This document shows positions 8,297 to 14,411 of a DNA stretch of 19,946 nt, in pieces. The stretch is from the NCBI GenBank assembly GCA_009780875.1, contig WQZE01000004.1, positions 1-19,946 on the forward strand, in the 5' to 3' direction. Numbering within the stretch: the stretch's first letter is position 1; every line of letters starts with the position of its first letter. The position numbers and the translations under genes are program-made. Origin of the DNA: Bacillota bacterium. GTDB taxonomy: Bacteria; Bacillota; Clostridia; Christensenellales; Pumilibacteraceae. Below the pieces are notes generated by a model, which was given only the letters and a program-made list of their open reading frames with translations, had not been told where the DNA came from and ran no database searches.

Positions 8297-11053
8297 GTGG
8301 TACAAAAAGGGAGTAGATTCTGCAAAGCGTTGCTTGCGTGTTGTTTGGCACTGGTGTTGACAATGGGCGTGTGTGCGTCCTTGCTTGTCAGCCTACAAAA
8401 AACGAACTTGCAAACGGTTGCAAACCGTGCTTTGGATGCAAGAGCGGGCACACGCAAAAGTGGTGATGAGGGCTTGCAAGGTATCTCGGCCTATGGGCAA
8501 GATTGGGGCAAGGAGGGCGTGTCGCCAGAGGATGCCAAGCGGGCAGTCAACCTCTCAACAGATGACCAAACATTGCGTGTCAGTGAAGATGCGTATGAGG
8601 CAGAGATAACCAAAACGGTGGTCAATCCAAATAGATTGACAAAAAGTGCAGTTGCAAGGCAAGATGATGTTCAAGCACCAAAAGAGCGGCAACAATCCAT
8701 TCAATCTACGGTAAATTGTGGAGACCAAGTTGAGACACCCAGGGGCTGGGCCTTTGCACAAGGGACACTCCAATTTGAACTGAGCAATGGAGAGATGCAA
8801 CCGCTCAAATATACCAGGGTGGAACTTTGGGATGAGAACAAAATTTTGCCAAATTGGCTGATTGCGGAGACCTATACTGACCGTTATGGAGGGTACTCCT
8901 TTGTCTTTGAAAGTGAGCAAGATTTGTTGATTGATACAGGGGCTGATATATTTATTATGATTTATGCCGAAAGTTCCACCATCAAAGTGAGTGGTATTTT
9001 GGAAAACCTATTGACAACCTATGCGGTATATACCGAGACCATCTACAACATAGATGCTGGAAAAACTTATACAATCAATGCAAGGGTGAGTTATGCAAAA
9101 AAGCAATCTGAGGCTGACCCCATAGTGGAAGATATGTGGCACAATGCTTTTTATGTAGAGCAAGGTATGCTGGTGGGTGAAAGATTTGCTATACAAGTAG
9201 AGGGGGTGCATCCACAAAAAAGTAAACTCAAAGTACTGTATCCGTTTGACTATGGCAGCACATCTTTTTGCTATGGGCACAAAGATGTGGCAACGATTTT
9301 GTGGGCACTCAAAGAGACGCTCAAACAATTGTTTCCATCCTTGTGGCTGGCTTTGGAGGCTGCCAATGCTTTGGGTATTATTGATACAGATAATATCAAT
9401 GGGATAGCAGGTATCAACAAAGATAAATTTGATCAATGGGACACGCTCACGCACGAATATGGTCACTATGTAGAGGGGCAAAGTGGCAATTATGGGATTG
9501 GATTATTTGATTTGATAAAGCACAGCAAAGAATTTGGGCATTTTTCAGAGCAAGACCATTTTGTAGATAAGACAGACAAAACTTTTGCAATGAAACTTGC
9601 TTGGTCAGAGGCGTGGGCAACTGCATTTGCATTTATTGCACAGGATTTCAACAAGAATGAGTACACAAATGTACCGGATGCAGGGGATACCAAGTATAGT
9701 GATTCGGTGATGAGAATTGGTAGTGGAGAAGAAGACACGTTTGTTGATAATTATGAGGACTACACTTTTGTGGGGCAATATACTAATTATTATGGGAAAA
9801 AGTCAAGCAGTGGCGAATCGCAAGAAGACGCCACCATTGCAGCCCTTTGGGATTTGTTTGATGGCGGGGTGGAGCAATTTGACCATTTGGAGTTGGGGTA
9901 TTGGGCTTGGTGGAGGGTTACGGCTGAGGGGGCTTTTCAAGTTTACAAGGGCATTTTTACTTGGACGGATTTTATTTACAATTTTCAGGTATGGTATCCA
10001 AAGCAAGATTATTTGCTTGGAGAAATATTGTCGGCACATCAAATTGCCCCTGGGAATCTAAGTGTGCCCCAAAACTCGGTATGGTATGACTCACCGCCTA
10101 CGCTGACTTTTGATAGAGGTGGGAGTTATTACAATGGCAATTCGTTTTTTATGCTTGTGGTTTACAACTATAAATACGAAAAAGTGTATGCGTCTAGTAT
10201 GGGGACATTGCCACCCCAAGAGGATGGGGATAGGAAAATTGTTTTTCCCATAGAGTTTGAGGAGTGGGGATATATTTCAAGGTTGATTGGACAAGACCGT
10301 AGGGGATTTTTGGCGGTGGAGGGATACTGCGATACCGCACTGCCCATTAGTGGTGGGTTTATTTCACAATGTGTGCAAGTCAATATTGGGCAAAAGTATC
10401 TCAATTTGCGTACGGAGGGTTATGTAGAAGAGTTTGCAGATATCAAAGCGGGCGGATATTGCGAATACAATCTCAAATTTGACACGCCAGGTGCACGGAC
10501 AATTCAAACCTTTGGTGCACTGGACACGCAGTTGACGCTACTGGCAAATAATGGAGATATTTTGTTGCAAAATGATGAGAGTGGGGATGGGCACAATGCC
10601 TTTTTGTCCTATGAGTTTGTGGCGGATGTAGAGTATCGTGTGAGAGTGGAGTTGTTTGATTTGTCGGGCAGCGGTCGTGCAAAAATAGTGATGACCCCCA
10701 ATATGGCGTTCTATGCTTATACAGGGATTCAATTGTTGAATTATAGAGGGTTCTATATAGAAGGGGTGCAACTCTCGCTAGGGCGAGCCATTTTGTACAG
10801 GGTCAGGCTTGCCGCAGATGGAGTAGTAGATTTGCGTGTGGAGACCGATTTGGGAATAATGGTCTATTGGATAGACCCACGCAGTGTGGAACGGACAACG
10901 AGCAATCCAAACGCAGACAATACAATATCCTATGGTGATGGCACCCAAGCGAGAATCAACAAGATGGTACAAAGTGGCGTAGAGTATTTTGTGGTTGTCA
11001 CCGCATATAATGTACAAACAACGACAGGGTTTTACAACCTTGGATTGTACTAG
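8297..11053 (+). CDS. Secreted zinc metalloprotease (HEYGH) with beta-sandwich domains
   Basis: 918-residue exported protein. An N-terminal signal segment (about 9-33, rich in Leu, Ala and Val) is followed by a low-complexity linker. Residues about 139-210 look like a beta-sandwich of the carboxypeptidase-regulatory type (VELWDENK, then YTDRYGGYSF). The catalytic region carries HEYGH at 386-390, an HExxH zinc motif. Glu438 in WSEAWATAF, 48 residues on, is a plausible third ligand, as in gluzincins. The segment ATIAALWDLFDG after it recalls secreted bacterial metalloproteases. Residues about 700-800 and 812-918 look like two PPC-type (pre-peptidase C-terminal) beta domains. The GTG start has AGGGGG 9 bases upstream. 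The substrate is unknown. The last 76 codons are duplicated downstream, and a lipoprotein gene starts 8 bases after the stop. The exact peptidase family needs a profile search. Confidence 0.8.
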   Translation: MVQKGSRFCKALLACCLALVLTMGVCASLLVSLQKTNLQTVANRALDARAGTRKSGDEGLQGISAYGQDWGKEGVSPEDAKRAVNLSTDDQTLRVSEDAYEAEITKTVVNPNRLTKSAVARQDDVQAPKERQQSIQSTVNCGDQVETPRGWAFAQGTLQFELSNGEMQPLKYTRVELWDENKILPNWLIAETYTDRYGGYSFVFESEQDLLIDTGADIFIMIYAESSTIKVSGILENLLTTYAVYTETIYNIDAGKTYTINARVSYAKKQSEADPIVEDMWHNAFYVEQGMLVGERFAIQVEGVHPQKSKLKVLYPFDYGSTSFCYGHKDVATILWALKETLKQLFPSLWLALEAANALGIIDTDNINGIAGINKDKFDQWDTLTHEYGHYVEGQSGNYGIGLFDLIKHSKEFGHFSEQDHFVDKTDKTFAMKLAWSEAWATAFAFIAQDFNKNEYTNVPDAGDTKYSDSVMRIGSGEEDTFVDNYEDYTFVGQYTNYYGKKSSSGESQEDATIAALWDLFDGGVEQFDHLELGYWAWWRVTAEGAFQVYKGIFTWTDFIYNFQVWYPKQDYLLGEILSAHQIAPGNLSVPQNSVWYDSPPTLTFDRGGSYYNGNSFFMLVVYNYKYEKVYASSMGTLPPQEDGDRKIVFPIEFEEWGYISRLIGQDRRGFLAVEGYCDTALPISGGFISQCVQVNIGQKYLNLRTEGYVEEFADIKAGGYCEYNLKFDTPGARTIQTFGALDTQLTLLANNGDILLQNDESGDGHNAFLSYEFVADVEYRVRVELFDLSGSGRAKIVMTPNMAFYAYTGIQLLNYRGFYIEGVQLSLGRAILYRVRLAADGVVDLRVETDLGIMVYWIDPRSVERTTSNPNADNTISYGDGTQARINKMVQSGVEYFVVVTAYNVQTTTGFYNLGLY
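10823..11053 (+). repeat. Direct repeat, copy 1: end of the metalloprotease gene
   Basis: This 231-base segment encodes residues 843-918 of the metalloprotease and its stop. It recurs at 11745-11975 at a constant offset of 922 bases without any insertion or deletion. By hand count 27 of 231 bases differ (88% identity). The repeat begins sharply at GTAGTAGATTTGCGTG, and upstream of that the two copies share nothing. Both copies run into the same junction, TAGGGGGTT(A/G)TATG, which is the stop codon, ribosome binding site and start of the next lipoprotein gene. Confidence 0.92.
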
Positions 11054-11061
11054 GGGGTTAT

Positions 11062-11748
11062 ATGTGCAAGAAAAGTATATGGTTGGTATTGAGAGTCGTG
11101 ATAGCAACAGTTTCCTTATTGTTGCTCAGTGTTGTATTGATGGGGTGTTTGGGGAGTAATAGTAATAAAAGTCTTATTATTGATAATGGTGAGAGCCCAT
11201 TGCCTATGAGAATGGAATTTGATAAAAAGGAGCAAGCAATAGATGATGTAAAGACGAAAGTCTCATTTGGGCAGATGTATTCTGCTGCAGATTGGCGGAG
11301 GGGACTGCCTACATCCATACAATCAACTAGTGAGGAAAAGAGTCTTAGGGTTGAGCCGAAAAGTTTTTCTATCATCATATTTTATTTGAGTCCACTAGAA
11401 ATGAAGGAGTTGAAAGATATTGTGGTAGATGAGTTCAGTGAGAACAAAGATTTTTTTGTGTTGAAAGGAGTTGCACCAGGCGAATTTTTAACAAATGATT
11501 ACAAAGTGGAAAAACAAAACGAGTTTTTATGGTTTTCTAAACTGTCATACAATCATTCAGAAACTTTGGCGTTTCCAAAGGAGATTTTTGAAAAGGGCTC
11601 GGATTATTATGATGGATGGCTTTCACTGTGTGCCGTGCTGACACCTGTGTACGAATATCAAGGGCAGTATTTTTTTGTGCCAATATTTGACAAAATTGCA
11701 CGCATTCGGTATAATGAAAGTAGTGAGGGCAAGGTGCAAATATGGTAG
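11062..11748 (+). CDS. Lipoprotein of unknown function (copy 1 of the cassette)
   Basis: 228 residues with a lipoprotein signal peptide: basic start, hydrophobic stretch and lipobox LMGC with Cys29 as the lipidated residue. The mature part is hydrophilic and I recognise no domain. Landmarks shared with the broken copy downstream are VSFG near residue 70, LTNDYKV, the basic stretch before AIPKE/AFPKE, a hydrophobic strand, and a C-terminal GKVQ. The gene starts 8 bases after the metalloprotease stop, and its GGGGG ribosome binding site begins on the last base of that stop codon, so translation is probably coupled. Its own stop, TAG at 11746-11748, is supplied by the repeat that begins at 11745. 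A and T content is clearly higher than in the housekeeping genes. An inhibitor, immunity or anchoring role for the protease is possible but only inferred from linkage. Confidence 0.8.
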   Translation: MCKKSIWLVLRVVIATVSLLLLSVVLMGCLGSNSNKSLIIDNGESPLPMRMEFDKKEQAIDDVKTKVSFGQMYSAADWRRGLPTSIQSTSEEKSLRVEPKSFSIIIFYLSPLEMKELKDIVVDEFSENKDFFVLKGVAPGEFLTNDYKVEKQNEFLWFSKLSYNHSETLAFPKEIFEKGSDYYDGWLSLCAVLTPVYEYQGQYFFVPIFDKIARIRYNESSEGKVQIW

Positions 11749-11975
11749 TAGATTTGCGTGTAGAGACAGATTTGGGTATGATGGTTTATTTGATAGACCC
11801 ACGCAGCGTGGAACGGACAACAAGCAATCCAAACGCCGATAATACAATGGCCTATGGTGACGGCACCCAAGCAAAAATCAACAAGACGATTGATAGTGGG
11901 ATAGAGTATTTTGTGGTGGTGGCCGCATATAATGTACAAACAACGACAGGGTTTTACAACCTTGGGTTGCACTAG
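11742..11975 (+). pseudogene. Detached copy of the metalloprotease C-terminal tail
   Basis: A 77-codon open frame starting at ATG 11742, overlapping the end of the lipoprotein gene by 7 bases. It is collinear with residues 843-918 of the metalloprotease: 65 of 76 residues are identical (for example IDPRSVERTTSNPNADNT and NVQTTTGFYNLGL). It has no signal peptide and no catalytic domain, so it is a fragment of a protease gene rather than a working gene. The frame is nevertheless intact and 18 of the 27 base differences fall in third codon positions. AAGG 6 bases before the ATG could permit translation. It may survive because its translation feeds ribosomes into the next lipoprotein gene. Confidence 0.75.
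11745..11975 (+). repeat. Direct repeat, copy 2 of the metalloprotease tail
   Basis: Partner of 10823-11053 at an offset of 922 bases. Together the two copies flank the intact lipoprotein gene as direct repeats. Recombination between them would remove that gene and place the second lipoprotein frame directly behind a full-length protease gene. Confidence 0.92.
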
Positions 11976-11983
11976 GGGGTTGT

Positions 11984-12697
11984 ATGTGGTCAAAGAAAAG
12001 GTATGGGACTTTCAGAATGATGGTCGTGTTATTGTGCTTTCTTATGGTCGGTACAAGTTTGGCAGGCTGTGCAAAACAAGATAGTAATTTGAGGAGTAAT
12101 TCCATTTTTGCATAGGGTGATACATCCTATGCGTTACCTATTTATTGGGATGTTAGGTGTGGTGAATATGATGTTGAGGAGGTGAAAATAGGTTTTTCTT
12201 TTGGTTTGTTTGATGCCTACTTTTCTAATGGATTGGGTGGCGTGTCTCCACCCAATGTGGGTGCATAGAGGAGATGGGACGGCGAAGCGTTGACATAGGA
12301 GTGGATTAAACCACAACGCATTGCCCTATATGTTAGTAATGGGGCAAAAAACCCTGATTTTAATTTTGGATATTACAGTGTCGTGGAGGACTATAAAAGT
12401 GTGCCTGGGTGGAGTTTGATAAAAGATATCTCAGCAGAAGATTACTTGACAGATAAGTATAGGGTAACAAAGCGGGGTTGGTGGATTTTCAAGCAAAAGC
12501 AGTTTCATAATTATGAGAAAATTGCGATACCAAAGGAAACATTGGAGGTCACAAAAGCAAATGAGGGAAGCGAAGTTTTGAAGTTCTGTCTTATTTTTGT
12601 GTATGCGTACAACAATCAATATTTTTATGCAGACATAAGGCCAACGAAATTTGATATAGAATACAAATGGTTGAATAATGGAAAAGTACAATTTTAG
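11984..12697 (+). pseudogene. Second lipoprotein gene, interrupted by three in-frame TAG codons
   Basis: From ATG 11984 one frame runs 237 codons to TAG 12695-12697 with three internal stops, all TAG: codons 44 (12113-12115), 95 (12266-12268) and 105 (12296-12298). The N-terminus has a lipoprotein signal with LAGC, its Cys at residue 29 exactly as in the intact copy. After the stops the protein continues with recognisable similarity to copy 1: FSFG, YLTDKYRV against FLTNDYKV, IAIPKE against LAFPKE, NNGKVQF against SEGKVQIW at the ends. There is no frameshift and no deletion large enough to break the frame. As it stands the gene would make only a 43-residue lipopeptide. The simplest view is a recent pseudogene; stop readthrough is the alternative. 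The part from ATG 12383 is an open frame of its own but lacks a signal peptide. Confidence 0.75.
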
Positions 12698-12869
12698 GGC
12701 AAGCAAGATACTTGAAAGCATAGATTGCAAATGTTTGGTGTGACGACGGGCTTTGCTGGGCTTGGGTTATCTTGTGCAAATATAAATGATTGCTGATAGA
12801 AATAGGGGAGTGCAGGTTCTTCTATTTTTTATTTTGTGGGGCTTGTGGTTTTTGGGTGTGTCAACTTGC

Positions 12870-12898
12870 TTGCTTTGTTTTGGTTTGTATGGTATAAT
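12870..12898 (+). promoter_or_regulatory. Candidate promoter of pfkA
   Basis: TTGCTT (12870-12875), a 17-base spacer and a perfect TATAAT (12893-12898), with TG one base before it (12890-12891). The -35 is weak, but the extended -10 is strong. The start would be near 12905 and the leader before pfkA about 215 bases long. Confidence 0.6.
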
Positions 12899-12901
12899 AG
12901 T

Positions 12902-13082
12902 CAGTAGGGAAAAATACAATTTGTTATCACAAAGCAAAGAAAAGTGACCGTGAGACCAAAAGTGCTGTGGCAATCAAGGCGTTGTGTCGTGGGCAGTGTG
13001 CATCTATGCAGGCAATGCCGTTGTAGATGTGGCTAGCAAGATGGTTGAAAACGGTCAGTTGCGTGGTGTTTTGGTTGGATGA
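12902..13082 (+). pseudogene. Possible frameshifted small-gene remnant in the pfkA leader
   Basis: Two overlapping frames look coding in turn. The first gives ETKSAVAIKALCRGQCASMQA and stops at TAG near 13022. The frame one base away continues GNAVVDVASKMVENGQLRGVLVG and ends at TGA 13080-13082. Restoring one base near 13010-13015 would join them into a single product of about 55-60 residues with the alternating helix pattern of a real protein. No start codon or ribosome binding site is visible for the first part. There is a loose resemblance to SpoVS-like small proteins, too weak for a name. Confidence 0.3.
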
Positions 13083-13121
13083 TGTTTTTTGAAATCAATG
13101 TACAAAATCATTGGAGGGAAT

Positions 13122-14084
13122 ATGAAAAAAATTGGTGTTTTGACGAGCGGTGGAGATGCGCCGGGGATGAATGCGGCGATTAGAGCGGTGGCAAGAGCGG
13201 GGTATCACTATGGGGTCAAGGTGTATGGGATTGAACGGGGGTATCAAGGTTTGCTGGATGAGCAGATTTTGGGGATTGACCAGCGGTCGGTATCCAATGT
13301 TTTGCAACGGGGCGGTACGATGCTCAGGAGTGCAAGGTGCTTGGCTTTCAAACAACCTGAGGTGCGTGCCAAAGCGGTCAAGATACTCAAAAAGCACGGC
13401 ATTGAGGGATTGATTGTGATTGGGGGAGATGGCTCCTTTATGGGTGCAAAACTGCTCTCTGAATTGGGTGTGCCCACGGTGGGTATCCCAGGCACGATTG
13501 ACAATGACTTGGCGTACACGGATTATACTTTGGGATTTGATACCGCTTGCAACACCATCTTGGATGCAATCAATAAAGTGCGTGATACGATGGACAGCCA
13601 CGAGAGAGTCAACATTATGGAGGTGATGGGGCGTGATTGTGGAGACCTTGCGTTGCACGCAGGCTTGGCGGGTGGTGCACAAGCCATTGTGGTACCCGAA
13701 CAACCAATGACTCCCAAGCAAGTGCTCGCAAAGATAATGGAAGGCAAGGCAAGCGGCAAGCGGAGTTCTATTGTTGTGCTCTCTGAGGGTGCGGGCAAAG
13801 CGGAGAGCCTTGCCAAAGAGATAGCAAGTATGGAGCCAGCACTTGATGTGCGGAGTACGGTGCTTGGGCATATTCAAAGAGGCGGTGCACCTTCTATGTT
13901 GGATAGGAGACTGGGTACCTTGTTTGGAGAACACGCTGTCAAACTCTTGACCCAAGGTATTGGCAACCGTATTGTGGGCATCAAGGACAACAAAATTTTT
14001 GATGTGGATATTGTAGAGGGACTCTCTATCAAAAGACACTTTGACAAAGAAATGTATGACATTGCTAATATGATGGCAAAATAA
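13122..14084 (+). CDS. pfkA: ATP-dependent 6-phosphofructokinase
   Basis: Phosphorylates fructose 6-phosphate to fructose 1,6-bisphosphate, the committed step of glycolysis, in the cytoplasm. The 320-residue length is that of bacterial PfkA. Motifs: GGDAPGMNA (10-18) for ATP binding, Arg72, GGDGS (101-105), catalytic Asp127 with Asp129 in GTIDND, and the substrate-binding VMGR. Gly104 and Gly124 are the residues expected in ATP-using enzymes, whereas pyrophosphate-dependent forms usually carry Asp and Lys there. The start at 13122 is set by GGAGGG at 13113-13118. An in-frame TTG at 13089 would only add an unconserved tail. It appears to be transcribed from its own promoter at 12870. Confidence 0.95.
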   Translation: MKKIGVLTSGGDAPGMNAAIRAVARAGYHYGVKVYGIERGYQGLLDEQILGIDQRSVSNVLQRGGTMLRSARCLAFKQPEVRAKAVKILKKHGIEGLIVIGGDGSFMGAKLLSELGVPTVGIPGTIDNDLAYTDYTLGFDTACNTILDAINKVRDTMDSHERVNIMEVMGRDCGDLALHAGLAGGAQAIVVPEQPMTPKQVLAKIMEGKASGKRSSIVVLSEGAGKAESLAKEIASMEPALDVRSTVLGHIQRGGAPSMLDRRLGTLFGEHAVKLLTQGIGNRIVGIKDNKIFDVDIVEGLSIKRHFDKEMYDIANMMAK

Positions 14085-14411
14085 TGCGGTGTGATTGTTT
14101 TGAATGAGAGGGCGTTGTTTTGTGCTTTGTTTTTGCACATATGGATTGTATAGGTAGAGCCGTAGCAAATATGGATGTGTACGAAAAGAAAATGTGTTGG
14201 TTGTATAAAGCAAAGTGGGACAGGGCTTGTCCAAGTAGTTGACCAAATTGTTGGGTTGTCTGTTTGCAATACACATACAAGGTAGACTAGCAAAGAAAAA
14301 GAAAGACCGTAAAATCGCATCAAAATTTTGCGGCAAAGCCACGCCTTTGCCCGTCAAAAATTTTGCGTTTGGTGCGGTACGAGAGTATGTGATACGGTAG
14401 TTGGATAAAAT
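14085..14411 (+). other. Intergenic region pfkA-recD2
   Basis: 327 bases without a gene in either direction that I can support. There is no T-tailed terminator behind pfkA. A small inverted repeat, GGACA/TGTCC, lies near 14218-14232. The only strong structure is the hairpin at 14321-14365. No convincing promoter with both boxes was found. Confidence 0.5.
14321..14365 (+). promoter_or_regulatory. Long two-part hairpin upstream of recD2
   Basis: Outer arms CAAAATTTT (14321-14329) and AAAATTTTG (14357-14365) pair over 9 bp. Inner arms GGCAAAG (14332-14338) and CTTTGCC (14345-14351) pair over 7 bp around the loop CCACGC. A short asymmetric internal loop separates the two helices. Because AAAATTTT is its own complement, the same bases also appear as a direct repeat TCAAA(A)ATTTTGCG. 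No T-run follows, so it does not look like a terminator. It ends 46 bases before the recD2 start. Confidence 0.45.

Larger units (their letters stand above)
12698..13121 (+). other. Intergenic region and pfkA leader
   Basis: 424 bases without an intact gene. The first part, to about 12860, is AT-rich and shows nothing I can name. A promoter candidate lies at 12870-12898. After it comes a leader of about 215 bases containing a frameshifted coding remnant (12902-13082) and the pfkA ribosome binding site GGAGGG at 13113-13118. I see no clear terminator for the lipoprotein unit here. Confidence 0.6.

Noticed and set aside
10823..11975. The direct repeats as ends of a mobile element
   Set aside because: They are coding sequence from the metalloprotease, with no transposase or integrase between them and no terminal inverted repeats.
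11984..12697. Genome-wide reassignment of TAG to an amino acid
   Set aside because: TAG ends the metalloprotease, lipoprotein 1 and rsfS at natural protein ends, so TAG is a normal stop here. Only local suppression or a pseudogene remains possible.
14321..14365. Terminator for pfkA
   Set aside because: No T-run follows the hairpin on the plus strand, and it lies about 240 bases from the pfkA stop.
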